From positions 98,408,480 to 98,472,479 of the forward strand of contig NC_064825.1 of assembly GCF_024166365.1 (NCBI RefSeq): 64,000 nt of DNA, given 5' to 3'. Shown piece by piece: positions 9,598-21,515 of this stretch. The stretch is from Elephas maximus indicus. Taxonomy: Eukaryota; Chordata; Mammalia; Proboscidea; Elephantidae. The translations under genes and the position numbers were made by a program. How positions within the stretch are numbered: position 1 is the stretch's first letter; every line of letters starts with the position of its first letter. Under the pieces are notes generated by a model. That model was not told the origin of the DNA. It made no database searches and was given only the letters and a program-made list of their open reading frames with translations.

Positions 9598-10177
9598 ATG
9601 GATGAAAGACAATTTCATCTTGATCCACCACTGACTCTGTACTTCTGACAACCTGAGATGGCCACATTTCCCTGCAACATAAATTCCAAGGAAAATGTTT
9701 AATCTCCTCATTTAAGAAAAACAAGCTTCTTACAAGAACATTTTTACAAACAATTCAGGTATTCCCTTAAATGTCTTACTTACACTCATCAAAGTAGATC
9801 CCAAAAGATCTCGGCTTCTGAACAGTTAATTTGACCTGCTATCAGACTTTGAAAATAATAGAATGGCAATTGTCTTTAAAAAGCTGATAAGTTTTTACTA
9901 AGCTATATTCCAATCTCTTCCCTCCAATTAATCAAAATGAATCAGGTTTTATTGCATTTATATTAGAAGTGCAAAAGTAGAGTAAATAAGATGAGGAAAT
10001 CTCAGCTCCAAATGTGAAAGCACCGTAGCAAAAGGCTTTTGCAGATTAACTGGAGGATAAAAGAGTTTTTAAAGGATTTTGAAAATAATTCTTTGCACAA
10101 AACTAAGTGCATTGTCATTTGCAGATGTAAATGAAGCAAGATTAGCCATGTGGACTACTCTATATAGTATAGAAAAA
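9598..10177. other. Unassigned AT-rich sequence
   Basis: No gene or recognisable repeat. Confidence 0.4.
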
Positions 10178-10385
10178 GCCCCTGGGTGGTACAAACAGTT
10201 AAGTGCTCATCTACTAATTAAAAGGTCAGCAGTTCAAATCCACCCAGAGGTGCTTTGGAAGAAAGGCCTGGAGATCTACTTCCAAAAAATGAGCCATCGA
10301 ATAACCTATGGAGCACAGTTCCGCTCTCAAACACATGGGATTTCCATGTATTGGAATCAACTCCAGAGCAACTGATTAGGTTTTA
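10178..10385 (+). repeat. AfroSINE, long subtype
   Basis: Marks include 'CCTGGGTGGTACAAACAGTT', 'AGCAGTTCAAATCCACCC', 'AGAGGTGCTTTGGAAGAAAG' and 'TTGGAATCAACTCCAGAGCA'. It is a diverged copy. Confidence 0.8.
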
Positions 10386-10454
10386 CATAGGATAAAGATA
10401 CTTGAAATTTTCCAAAATAATTTTTTTTAAAAAAAAGAGACTCCAAAAATATCA

Positions 10455-10840
10455 TGATCATCACCACTACTGTTAAATTTAGTGAGAGCTTACGAGGTGT
10501 GCCATCTCTGGGTAGCACAAGTGGGTAAGCACTCCACTACTAACTGAAAAATTGGCAGTTTGAATCCACCCAGAGGTGTCTCAGAAGATAGGCCTGGCAA
10601 TGTGCTTCCAAAGGGTCACAGACTTGAAAACTCTATACAGCAGTTCTACTCTGCACACACAGGGTAGCCATGAGTCAGGATTAACTGGACAGCAACTAAC
10701 AACAGCACCATCGCTTTTAATTCATAAAATTATTACTTCCATTTGAAGAGAACAAAATTTAAGCTTAACAAGATTACATAAATTTTCAAGATTTACATTC
10801 TGAGTAAGTGGCAGATTTCAGGACTCAACATTTTAACCAG
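10455..10840 (-). repeat. MIR, antisense, split by a SINE at 10503-10708
   Basis: 'AGTGAGAGCTTACGAGGTG' lies left of the SINE; 'TTCATAAAATTATTACTTCC' and 'GTGGCAGATTTCAGGACTC' lie to the right. Confidence 0.5.
10503..10708 (+). repeat. AfroSINE, long subtype
   Basis: 'GGGTAGCACAAGTGGGTAAG', 'GGCAGTTTGAATCCACCC' and 'GCCATGAGTCAGGATTAACT' lead to the tail 'CAACTAACAACAGC'. Confidence 0.8.
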
Positions 10841-11402
10841 CTCAAGAAATCCAGAAGGAGAAAAAGGAAAAACTAGAATTCTACTGGGAAAAGAAATGTT
10901 TTCCTTCTTCTACATGAAATTGTAAGCAGTCATCAGCTAGAAGACCCTAAACTGAAAGCAGATGTAACAGCTGAAGACACTTATTGACCTGTGGACTCCT
11001 AGAAAGTGGGAAGCAAAGCAGACTACAGCACTAACCGGGTGATGGGGTTAGCACAGGTGAAGAAACAGCTTCCACTGGGATCCATTGGAAAGGTAGATGG
11101 ATCAGAGAATTTGTTGAATTGGAAAACTCAGAGAGTCCTGTGTGCAAAAAGTGGAGAAGGAAAGAAACACCTACCCTAATGGAGATGCATCCAGATGTTT
11201 CTTCTCTAAGAAAAAGTGTGAAGTAAGCACTTTTTTTTTTTTTAAGTTTCAGGCAACCTTGGGCATGACCACGTACAGCACTTATCCCAAGATTTGCCAG
11301 GTAGAACACTTCCTCCATATGGATAGAGAAAGGAAGTGAGTATTTGAAGCCCAGTGTCAATCGGGAATTCTCAATGACATGAGATGTAGTGTTTTTTGTC
11401 AA
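10841..11402. other. Unassigned sequence
   Basis: No gene is supported; a 124-residue minus frame (11031-11405) has no motif. A T-run lies at about 11229-11243. Confidence 0.4.
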
Positions 11403-11600
11403 CATTCAACAAATATTTATCGAGTAAACATTATGTTTGGCACTGTGCTAGATGCCAAAGCATGAATGAAGAACAAAGACTCAGTTCTTCTAAATCGGTG
11501 AGGGAAACAGACAAAAAAAGAGTCAAGCAACAAATAAGTAAAATACTGTAATTAAAAACTACTAAAAAAAAAACTAAGTGCCGTGAAATTGGAAAACAGG
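11403..11600 (+). repeat. Old mammal-wide interspersed repeat (family not named)
   Basis: 'CAACAAATATTTATCGAG' and 'TTTGGCACTGTGCTAGATGC' are shared with 57,720-57,800 and 61,437-61,565 and with a common old mammalian repeat. Confidence 0.4.
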
Positions 11601-11604
11601 ATGC

Positions 11605-12357
11605 TGGTCTCACCTCTTCAGGGAAGCCCTGCTAACCAACGTGACTAGGTTAGACTCCAACAGGTTCTCATAGCATGGGACATTTCTTCCTCATGATACT
11701 TGTCACAGTAGTAATTTTCTATTTCCAAGCATGATCACTTAAGGCCTGCCTTCCTCTGCTTACTGGAGGGCAAGAATCTTATCTACTTTTGCCTATCATT
11801 GTAGCCTAACACTTAGCACTTAATAGTATACCTAGTTGTCTTAGTCATCTAGTGCTATTATAACAGAAATACCACAAGTGGATGGCTTTAACAAAGAGAA
11901 ATTTATTCTCTCACTGTCTACTAGGCTACAAGTACAATCTCAGGGAGTCAGCTCCAGGGAATGGCTTTCTCTCTCTGTTGGCTCTAGAGGAAGGTCCTTG
12001 TCTTCCCTTGGTCTGGGAGCATCTCAGCACAGAAACCTCAGATCCAAAGGACACTCTCCACTCCTGGGGCTTTCTTGGTGGTATGAGGTTCCCCAACTCT
12101 CTGCTTGCTTCCTTTACCTTTTATCTCTTCAGAGATAAAAGGTGGTGCAGACCACACCCCAGGGAAAATCCCTTTACATTGGATCAGGGATGTGCCCTGA
12201 GCAAGGGTGTTACAACCACCCTAATACTTTCAACATAAAATTACAATCACAAAATGAAGGATAACCACACAATACTGGGAAACACAAATTTCTGGGGGGA
12301 CATAATTCAATCCATGACACCAGTGCATAGTAGGTGTCCATAAATATGTTAAAGAAA
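11605..12357 (+). repeat. L2 LINE 3' end, interrupted by a solo LTR
   Basis: The L2 3' order is visible from 'CTCTTCAGGGAAGCCCTGCT' to 'GTAGCCTAACACTTAGCACTT'. It resumes after the LTR at 12,320 with 'CAGTGCATAGTAGGTGTCCA'. Confidence 0.65.
11837..12319 (-). mobile_element. Solo MaLR-type LTR, antisense
   Basis: It begins TGTCTTAGTCATCTAGTG and ends AATTCAATCCATGACA, so on the sense strand it starts TGTC and ends AAGACA. Five-base flanks are CTAGT and CCAGT, a duplication with one change. The same LTR type occurs at 39,315, 50,229 and 51,703. Confidence 0.75.
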
Positions 12358-12385
12358 AGGATGGATGGATGGACGGACGGACAGA
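12357..12385 (+). repeat. (GGAT/GGAC)n microsatellite
   Basis: About six tetranucleotide units follow the L2 tail, whose own end is a GAATG-like repeat. Confidence 0.75.
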
Positions 12386-12406
12386 TAAGCACCAAGACTG
12401 AGAACA

Positions 12407-15400
12407 GACAGGCGGGGCCAAGACAGCAGAGTAGTCAGACACTTCCGGTGATCCCTCTTACAACAAAGACCCAAAAAAACAAGTGAAACAATTCTATTTA
12501 TGACAAGCTAGGAGCCCTGAATATCAAAGTTAGAAAACGGAGCGAGCAGCAGGGGGAGGGAGGGACAGTTCAGAAGCAGCAAGGAGAACCCTCAGGCACC
12601 ATTCCCTGGAGTGACCCCGCCAGGGCTGGGACTAGCATTCTGGACACAGTTTCCTCAGGGAGAGACAGCTAGCCACACAGCCTACTCACACCTCCGGAAC
12701 CAGAGAGGAACTGTGCTCTCAGCAAAAGCTAACTACTTGCATATATTTTACCATGCCCCCAGCCCCCAAGCTGGCTTCAGTGGCTGGCGATTTCCCTGGG
12801 CCTGAGATATGTTCTGCTGAGCACCCTGAGCCATTCTACCAGCCTTGGAGAAGTAATGAATTCACAACTGGGGGAAAAGATAACCTGCAAGCTCCACTAA
12901 GATGGGGAGCTCAGGACAGAAGCAGCTACTGTAAATGTTTTTGATTTGGTGATTTCCTCTTCAATGTTCTTTTTGTTGGTGTAGAGGAATCCAACTGATT
13001 TTTGTATGTTTATCTTGTATCCTGATACTCCTGAACTATTAGTTTCAGTAGTTGTCTTGAGGATTCTTTGAAATTAATTAACAAAATTGATAAACCATTG
13101 ACCAAATTGACAAAAGAAAAACAAGAGAGGAAGCAAATAACTCAAATAAGAAATGAAATGGGCAATATTACAACAGACCCAACTGAAATTAAAAGAATAA
13201 TATCAGATTATTGCAGTAGCCCCCAAGAACAGAAAATACTTAGAAATAAATCTTACCAGAGACATAAAAGACCTATACATAGAAAACTACAAGACACTAC
13301 TGCAATAAACCAAAAGACACCTATATAAGTGGACAAACATACCTTGCTCATGGATAGGAAGACTTAACATTGTAAAAATGTCTATTCTACCAAAAGCCAT
13401 CTATAGATACAATGCAATCCCCATCCAAATTACCACAACATTTTTTAATGAGATGGAGAAACAAATCACCAAATTCATATGGAAGGGAAAGAGGCCCTGG
13501 ATAAGTAAAGCATTACTGAAAAAGAAGAACAAAGTGGGAGGCCATACACTACCTGACTTTAGAACCTATTATACCACCAGAGGGAAACCCTGATGGCATA
13601 GTGGTTAAGTGCTACGGCTGCTAACCAAAGGGCTGGCAGATCAAATCAGCCAGGTGCTCCTTAGAAACTCTACTGGGCAGTTCTACTCTGTTCTATAGGA
13701 TCACTATGAGTTGGAATCGACTCGACGGCACTGGGTTTTTGGGATACCACTAGAGTAGTCAAAAGAGCCTGGTACTGGTACAACAACATAAACATAGACC
13801 AATGGAACAGCATTGAGAATCCAGACATAAATGCATCCACATAAAAGCAGCTGATATTTGACAAAGGCCCAAAATCAGTTAAATGGTGAAAAGACAGCCC
13901 CTTTAACAAATGGTGCTGGCATAACTGGATATCTATCTGCAAAAAAATGAAACAAGACCTATACCTCACACCATGCACAAAAACTAACTCAAAATGTATC
14001 AAAGACCTAAAAGTAAAATCTAAAATTATAAAGATCATGAAAGAAAAAACAGAGACAACACTAGAAACCCTAATACATGACATAAACAGTATACAAAACA
14101 TTACTAACAATGCACAAACACCAGAAGAGAACCTAGATAACTGGGAGCTCCTAAAAATCAAACACCTATGCTCACCCAAAGACTTCACCAAAAAGAATAA
14201 AAACATTACCTACAGACTGGGAAAAAAATTTTAGCTATGACATTTCCAATCAGTGCCTGATCTCTAAAATCTACATGATACTGCAAAAACTCAACTACAA
14301 AAAGACAAATAACTCAATTTAAAAAATGGACAAAGGATAGGAACAGGCATTTCACTAACAGTGACATTCAGGTAGCTAACAGATACATGAGGAAATGCTC
14401 ATGATCATTAGCCATCAGAGAAATGCATATCAAAACTACAATGAGATTCCATCTCACTCCAATAAGGCTGGCATTAATCCCAAAAACTCAAAATAATAAA
14501 TGTTGGAGAGGTTGTAGAGAGACTGGAACACTTATACACTGCTGGTGGGAATGTAAAATGGCACAACCACTTGGGAAATCAATTTGGCACTTCCTTAAAA
14601 AGCTAAAAATAGAACTACCATACAATCCAGGAATCCCACTCCTTGGAATATATCCTAGAGAAAAAGAGCCTTTACACGAACAGATATATGCACACCCATG
14701 TTCATTGCAGCACTGTATACAATAGCAAAAAGATGGAAGCAACCAAGATGCCCAGCGCCCATCAACAGATGAATGGATAAATAAATTATGGCATATTCAC
14801 ACAATGGAATACTATGCATCGATAAAGAACAGTGACGAATCTGTGAAACATTTCATAACATGGAGGAATCTGGAAGGCATTATGCTGAGTGAAATTAGTT
14901 GCAAAAGGACAAACCTTGTATGAGACCAGTATTGAAACAACTCGAGAAACAGTTTGAACAGAGAAAAAATATTCTTTGATGGTTACTGGAGTGGGGAGGG
15001 AGAGAGGGAGAGGGGTATTCACTAATTAGATAGTAGACAAGAACTATTTTAGGTGAAGGGAAAAACAACACACAATTCAAGAGAGATCAGTACAACTGGA
15101 CTAAACCAAAAGCAAAGAAGTTTCCTGAATAAGCCGAATGCTTTGAAGGCCAGTGTAACAGGGGCAGCGTTTTGGGGACCATAGTTTCAGGGGACATCTA
15201 AGTCAATTGGCATAATAAAATCTATTAAGAAAACATCCCACATCCAACTTTGAAGAGTGGCGTCTGGGGTCTTAAGTGCTCGCAAGCAGCCATCTAAGAT
15301 GCATCAATTGGTCTCAACCCACCTGGAGCAAAGGAAAATGAAGAACACCAAGGACACAAGGTAATTATGAGCCCAAGAGACAGAAAGGGCCACATAAACC

Positions 15401-15946
15401 AGAGACTACATCAGCCAGAGACCAGAAGAACTAGATGGTACCTGGCTACAATGGATGACTGCCCTGCCTGGGAACACAACAGAGAACCCCTGAGGGAGCA
15501 GGAGAGCAGTGGAATGCAGACCTCAAATTCTCGTAAAAAGACCAGACTTAATGGTCTGACTGAGACTAGAATGACCCTGGTGGTCATGGTCCCCAGCCAG
15601 ACCTTCTGTTAGCCCAAGACAGGAACCATTCCCAAAGCCATCTCTTCAGACAGGGATTGGGCTGGACTATAGGATAAAAAATGATACTGGTGAGGAATGA
15701 GCTTCTTGGATCAAGTAGACGCATGAGACTATGTGGACAGCTCCTGTTTGGAGGGGAGATGAGAGGGCAGAGAGAGTCAGAAGCTGACTGAATGGACAAG
15801 AAAATAGAGGGTGGAGAGAAGGAGTGTGCTGTCTCATTAGGGGGAGAGAACTAGGAGTATATAGCAAGGTGTATATAAATTTTTGTATGAGGGACTGACT
15901 TGATTTGCAAACTTTCACTTAAAGTACAATAAAAATTAAAAAAAAA
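12407..15946 (+). mobile_element. L1 LINE with internal rearrangement, flanked by a 13-bp target duplication
   Basis: Left flank AAGACTGAGAACA (12,394-12,406) and right flank AAGATTGAGAACA (15,947-15,959) frame one insertion ending in a poly(A) run. 12,407-12,943 looks like an L1 5'UTR (GGGGCCAAGACAGCAGAG). About 12,944-13,060 is ORF2 sequence in antisense. From about 13,062 ORF2 runs in sense, followed by the 3'UTR (GTCTGGGGTCTTAAGTGCTC). ORF1 is missing. Frames such as 13,068-13,328, 13,378-13,593, 13,947-14,234 and 14,423-14,725 are broken ORF2 pieces. Confidence 0.8.
13581..13741 (+). repeat. AfroSINE, short subtype, inserted in the L1
   Basis: It reads 'GGAAACCCTGATGGCATAG' to 'GAATCGACTCGACGGCACTG'. 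Flanks ATACCACCAGAG and ATACCACTAGAG are its target duplication, so it is younger than the L1. Confidence 0.9.
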
Positions 15947-15959
15947 AAGATTGAGAACA

Positions 15960-16880
15960 ATTCTGGGAGTGGAAGGTAACATCTAAACTGAGACATGAAG
16001 GATGGGGTGATAAGCTAGCCATAGAGGAAATAAACAGGGGAAAGAGAACTCCAGCCAAAGAAGCGTATGTATGAAAGGTCTAAAGAAAGAACCTGATGTG
16101 CTGTGTGATATAAGTATTACACTATACCATATGTTAATTAAATTGGGGTGACTGTCTTGTGTTTCAAATATTCTTGGATGTGTTATGAAAGTTTGGAAGA
16201 ATGTCATATCCTATGAAGCTAATTACTTTGAGAATTCAAATAAAAATAAACAACAACAACAAAAAAAGCAGGTACCAATAATCTTTCATTTCTCCCCAAT
16301 CTCAATCTTAATTCTTCTTTGATTTCTTAATTCAAACTCAATCTTAATTCCTCTGCAATCAATCCTTCCGGATTGCAAAGAATGGCAACCATCAATCTGC
16401 AGAAATTCAGTTACCACCCATACCCTGTGAATATATTAAGACTTTATTATGATTTTGCAGCTAAATTGTGTATGACCTTGAGCTCAATTTATTGTTACTG
16501 TATATGGTCTTCTGAGAGCACTGAATCTGTTTCAGGAATCCAAAGATCACTCCATTGGTTCTAAAACTCCTGCAGTGGAATAACTCTCTCTGGGTATGCA
16601 TAGAACTTTAAAAGACTGCTAACATAGGGCTTTATGAGTCTTCGTGGAGAGCTGCAGTTGGTGAGATAAGCAATAAACATGTTGAAGCTTCTGCTCCTGA
16701 GATACTGAAGCATAAATAAGTGTGGATATGTATGTACATAAATATGTATATGTACATTTACTGGAAATAAATAAATGTACATATTTTTCACAAAACACTC
16801 ACACATACAACTCACTAGGCAACATGGAAAGATACTCTCTATTTGGGTGCTAACCTTTCCAGCTGTGTGACTTTGGCTGC
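15960..16880. other. Unassigned AT-rich sequence
   Basis: No gene or clear repeat is visible. TATG/TACA-rich stretches lie near 16,720-16,790. Confidence 0.4.
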
Positions 16881-16885
16881 AACAT

Positions 16886-16925
16886 TAGATAGGTAGGTAG
16901 ACAGACAGATAGATAGATAAATTAA
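16886..16925 (+). repeat. (GATA/GGTA/GACA)n microsatellite
   Basis: It is an imperfect tetranucleotide run of about ten units. Confidence 0.75.
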
Positions 16926-17014
16926 TAGACCCTGAATCAGATAAGATAGGTGTTATGTTGTTTATCAATGAGTTAACTGAAACGAAATGTATATAAAGTA
17001 TATCTGTTGTTGTC

Positions 17015-17200
17015 TGACCCGTCTGTCAGTTTGTCGTACTGCATTGGCTTGCATGTTGCTATGATGCTGGAAATTATGCCAAATACCAGTAGGGTCACCC
17101 ATGATGGACAGGTTTCAGTGGAGCTTCCAGACTAAGACTAGGAAAAAGCCCTGGCGATCTGCTTCCAAAAGTTAGCCAATGAAAATCTTATGGATAACAA
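17015..17200 (+). repeat. Body fragment of the tRNA-Gly-type SINE
   Basis: 'GCTTGCATGTTGCTATGATG', 'GTTTCAGTGGAGCTTCCAG' and 'TTAGCCAATGAAAATC' match the body of the copy at 5949. The tRNA head is absent here. Confidence 0.65.
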
Positions 17201-17282
17201 CAGAAATGATACAGTAGTAAATGTAAATTCAGTAGGGAGAAGATGGTAAGACAAACCAACTTATCTCCAATCTTGGTAGAAA

Positions 17283-17317
17283 TAAAAAAAAAAAAATTTT
17301 TTTTTTTTTTTTTTAAT
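17283..17317. repeat. Poly(A)/poly(T) palindrome
   Basis: A run of about 13 A is followed directly by about 19 T and could extrude as a hairpin. It may join the A and T tails of two inserts. Confidence 0.6.
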
Positions 17318-17491
17318 ACTACTTGAGAATTTGACTCATTTAAGTATACCTCTACTTGGTGTGTATAAATTGCTTGGCAAGCAAAAGGATTAGTGGCTCT
17401 GTGGTGCCTGGGTTTTCTATCCTGGAGTTCGTCCCCTTCCCTCTCTTTAAATGCGTTGGAATATATCCATACTCATGTTATGTTATATAAG

Positions 17492-17652
17492 GAAGTTACC
17501 CACTGCCGTCGAGTCAATTCCTACTCATAGCGACCCTACAGGACAGAGTAGAACTGCCCCATAGAGTTTCCAAGGAGTGCCTGGTGGATTTGAACTGCTG
17601 ACTTTTTGGTTAGCAGCTATAGCTTTCAACCACTAGGCGACCAGGGTTTCCT
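17492..17652 (-). repeat. AfroSINE, short subtype, antisense (first of two)
   Basis: It reads 'CCCACTGCCGTCGAGTCAAT' to 'GGCGACCAGGGTTTCC', flanked by AAGGAAGT. Confidence 0.9.
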
Positions 17653-17663
17653 AAGGAAGTCAT

Positions 17664-17832
17664 AACCAAAAACCAAACCCAGTGCCATCAAGTCGATTCC
17701 AACTCATAGCGACCCTATAGGACAGAGTGGAACTGCCCCATAGAGTTTCCAAGGAGTGTGTGGCGGATTCAAACAGCCGACCCTTTGGTTAGCAGCCATA
17801 GCACTTAACCACTATACCACCAGGGTTTCCAA
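17664..17832 (-). repeat. AfroSINE, short subtype, antisense (second of two)
   Basis: It reads 'CAAACCCAGTGCCATCAAGT' to 'ATACCACCAGGGTTTCC'. AAGGAAGTCATA occurs on both sides, so it used the same target as the first copy. Confidence 0.9.
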
Positions 17833-18304
17833 GGAAGTCATAGTGTCCCTTTTTTCAACTATTATATTTTTCAGTAGTTGTTTTATAATTGGTAATATCT
17901 TCCCTTATTGTTTTAAGTATATTTATCACACTTATGTTAAATTCTCTTTCCATCTGTTCCAGTACTTCTGCTTCAGATGGTAAATGTTGACAAATTTTAT
18001 ATTATCTCTTTTTGGGGGTAATTGTACTCCTCTATCAAGTTATCTAGGCCTATGAGCTCATGTTCCTCTAAGGGTATCAGCCAGCTTATCTGGAAATGTA
18101 TATTAAGAAAGAGCCAAAAGCCAAACCCTACCATTGTCATTGTCACAAAGATGAAGGAGAGGGGAGGGGATGAGTCTCAGGACAGATAAAGCTGGCACCA
18201 ACAGAGCCACCACTCCTGTCTGATGCTACCTCACCAGCTAACTCCTCTGGTCAGGGTTTCACCTTCAAACCCTTACTGTAAGGACAAGCAGCTCTGTAAG
18301 GAGG
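17833..18304. other. Unassigned sequence, possibly old L1 in the first half
   Basis: A T-rich stretch at 17,840-18,000 has the look of antisense L1. The rest is unassigned. Confidence 0.3.
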
Positions 18305-18906
18305 TGTCTTAGGCTGGGTTCTCTTGAGAAGTAAACTAATGAAGTGCGTACATATATATAAAAAGAGAGAGAGAAGTTTACCTCAAGGAAATGGCTCACA
18401 CCATTGTGGAAGCTGGCAAGTCCCGAAGTCCGTGGGTCAGGCGAAGGCTAGAGGTTTCTCCAGACTTATGTGGTTGCAGGAGCTGATGAACCCAGAATCG
18501 GCAGGTCAGATGGCAGGTCAGATGGCAGGCTGCTGGCTCACAGGGCTGTAGATGTGGAGATTCTCAAAGTCAGTATGTCAGATGACAAGCTGCTGGCTCA
18601 AGTCCTAAGAACCGGAGGTCAGGTGATGACAAGCTGGAAAGAGGATCTGGAGCAAGCAAGCAAGAAAGCTTACTAAAATAAGCTAGAATATCTATATATA
18701 TACTGGGTTCAGGCCACACCACTGAGTAAACTCCCCTTACAATTAATTGACTGGTCACATCAGATCACATCATGGAGGTGATGACATATCACTTAAGTGA
18801 GATCAAAAAATGGAGAATAATTATATCAAATCACAAAATGGAGGATAATTACATAATACCAAAAATCATGGCCTAGCCAAATTGGCACATAACATTAACC
18901 ATCACA
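18305..18906 (-). mobile_element. Solo LTR, second subfamily, with a 5-bp target duplication
   Basis: It starts TGTCTTAGGCTGGGTTC and ends ATTAACCATCACA, with GGAGG on both sides (18,300-18,304 and 18,907-18,911). Duplication size and ends fit an ERVL/MaLR-type LTR. Inside are imperfect repeats around GGCAGGTCAGAT and GACAAGCTGCTGGCTCA. Confidence 0.75.
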
Positions 18907-18911
18907 GGAGG

Positions 18912-19383
18912 CATCATGCTAGTTTGCAATATACCAGCCCCAATGTTCTGGGAGAGTAGAGGAGTCAATATTCAACAATATCTGGTCAGCCCACTCTGTT
19001 TTCCATCAACCTCTCATCCCAACAGGACTCCTACCCAGACTTACTAGTATCCTATGGTCACTAGCACTAGAGGCTTAGCACTACAAGAGCTGGGCATCAA
19101 TTGCCCAAAGGCAGTGGCAGAAACAGGCAAGAGCTGAACTCGCAAAGATCCCTGTAAGCTCTGTCTGCCTTCTGCCCAACTGCTGTCACCCACCTCCAAC
19201 ACCCATCATCCAAATAGCCTTCAGTCACTCAGGACTTCTCAACGTTTATTTGTTTGTTTGTTTTCCTGGATTCCACATTTCCCTCTCACATGTACATATT
19301 CTCTAAAGTTGTTTTTGGAGTAGTTGCCAGAACCCTATGCTAGTTTGCCAGTTTTTAGGATCTAGAAGTCTGTCTCCTTGATT
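18912..19383. other. Unassigned sequence
   Basis: No gene or repeat is recognised except a short (GTTT)n run near 19,249-19,263. Confidence 0.4.
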
Positions 19384-19415
19384 AGTGTGTGTGTATGTGT
19401 ATGTGTGTGTGTGTT
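19384..19415 (+). repeat. (TG)n microsatellite
   Basis: An imperfect TG run broken by two A's. Confidence 0.8.
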
Positions 19416-19429
19416 AACAGACTTTCTGA

Positions 19430-20025
19430 CCTGCTTTCAAGTATCTTTAGTTAACATGGAAATTGTGATACTTTTTGAGAAGCAGCTTAGCCACATGTAT
19501 TGAAGTCTTCTGATGTGCCTAGCAATGCCACTTTTAAAAATGTATCTTAAGGACATAAGCTGATATATAAGCAACACTGTTAAAGTCAAAAAAATAAAAA
19601 TAAAATAAGGAAGAAAAAGAAATTCTAGAGAACCAAAAAAAAATGTATTTAAGGTCTTGCACTGTAGTATTATTGCTAAACGTGACAATTTGGAAACAAC
19701 TGAGTGACTGTCATCAGGGATTGAGTAAATAAAGTCTAGTATATCAATACAAACTAACATAACCTAAGTTGCACTAGTCATGAAAGTGATTAATAGGTCT
19801 ATATTTATGGCCATAAAAGATGCACTCATGATTGTTAAATTGCATTTATAATATGATTCCATTTATGTAAAGTGATAAACAGAAAGAGGTCTAGACCATA
19901 TATAGAAAAATGTTACCGGTGGTTGTGTCTGGGTATTGAGATTCAGGATTATTGTTAATTTCCTCCTTAGGATTTTCTATGTTGCTAAATATACAAAACT
20001 TCATTTTTATACCCTTCATGATCAG
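19430..20025 (+). mobile_element. Old L1 3' region
   Basis: The order 'CAACACTGTTAAAGTC', 'GGAAACAACTGAGTGACTG', 'ATTCCATTTATGTAAAGTG' and 'GTTACCGGTGGTTGTGTCTG' is that of old mammalian L1 3' ends. Confidence 0.6.
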
Positions 20026-20027
20026 GA

Positions 20028-20205
20028 GGAAATCCTGGTGGCATAGTGGTTAAGAGCTACGTCTGCTCACCACAAAGTTGGCAGTTCAAATCCACCAAGT
20101 ACTCCTTGGAAGTTCTATGGGGGCAGTTCCACTTTGTGCTATAGGGTTTCTATGAGTCTGAATTGACTCAGTGGCTACGGGTTTGGAGTTTTTTTTGGTT
20201 TATGA
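20028..20205 (+). repeat. AfroSINE, short subtype
   Basis: It runs from 'GGAGGAAATCCTGGTGGC' to 'GGGTTTGGAG' plus a T-run, with ATGATCAG on both sides. Confidence 0.85.
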
Positions 20206-21284
20206 TCAGTAACAAGTATAAATCTATTTTCAGTTTTGAAAATTAAAAAATAATAAACATCCTTCCAGTTATGAAGCCAAAGACTAAACTTTCCTGTTGA
20301 TTTAAGCCCCATTCATAGTGACTAGGGCTTCAGGATTTGCTTGCCTCATAGTTTAATAGCCACGGTAGCCTAAGGGTACAATAAAATAGGAGTGCTAATT
20401 CAGTGGAGCTAAAAAAAAAAAGGAAGACTAATTATGCTGGGGAAGAGGGTCTCCACTGAGCTTAGTCACTTGTGACCTATGTTGGGTCACCGTAGGGGCC
20501 ACTGCCAGGTGATAAATTTGTCATGGTCTTGACTGCTTGGAGGGGGTTCACAGAAGCATTGTTTATGCTGCTATTTCCTGCATATCTGAGGTGACCAATC
20601 TGGGAGAAAGGGGTAGCAGTGACATAGATGTTGTCAGGGCTGGGTGTTAAAAGCAGGAACCAAGAATGAGTCAAATACCTTGCTGATGCTCCATGTCCTT
20701 ATAAACTTGAGATTCTTGGTTTAGCATGTGGAAACTTGGTTCAAGTGAACTAATGGGCTCACCTGGAACAAAATAGCTTTTGGTCTTGGTGAGAAATAAA
20801 TAGCTTAGTTTCCTGAGCCATCAGGAAAGAATCAACCCTTGGGTCAAATACAATAGTTAAAACCTCCCAGGGTGAGAGGAAAATGGCTCCCCATCAGCAG
20901 GACTGGGGACTGTTCAGTGTTTATTACCAATGTTTAAATAGATTTATATTAATTAGTAATTTCGAGAAATCAGATTCCCCATTATTTGAAGAAAACCAAA
21001 AAACAAACAAACTCAGCCATTGAGTCAATTCCGACTCGTAGCAACCCCACAGGTTTTCCAAGGCTATAAATCTCTATGGAAGCAGACTGCCTCATCGTTT
21101 CCCAATTTGAAGAAAAGATAATAAAAATAAGAGATCAAGTTATTTCATGATGCACTCTGCCCACTGTATGAGGAAGTTCAAAGGAGTCATGCCCACGACT
21201 TTGTGGGTGGACTAAATGACCCAAGGAGAAGTCTTTATGCTGATGATTTCACAGTCAAATTTAGTGACTCGAAACTAAAAGAGA
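20206..21284. other. Mostly unassigned; two small AfroSINE fragments
   Basis: Antisense AfroSINE pieces lie at about 20,275-20,345 (decayed) and 20,992-21,102 ('AGTCAATTCCGACTCGTAGC'). I recognise nothing else. Confidence 0.5.
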
Positions 21285-21515
21285 ACTCACAGTTATTGTC
21301 TACTCAGTGCCAGACACTATGTTAGGCACTTTATTATGCATAATCTCATTTATTTCTCACAAAGTTGAATAAAATAGAGAAATTATCCCCTGGTTGCAGA
21401 TAAGGAAAATGGAGATTAAAGAGCAATAACCTTTCCCAAGGTTAAAAGCCAATTAAGAGATTCGTATCTACGTTCAAGACTCAGATCTGTTTGGCTTCAA
21501 GAATGGAATAAATCC
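21285..21515 (-). repeat. MIR SINE, antisense
   Basis: 'TGCCAGACACTATGTTAGGC', 'GCAGATAAGGAAAATGGAG' and 'CGTTCAAGACTCAGATCTG' follow antisense MIR. Confidence 0.7.

Noticed and set aside
9227-9724. 165-residue minus-strand frame
   Set aside because: It covers the frame-shifted 3' end of an RTE LINE plus flanking sequence; not a host gene.
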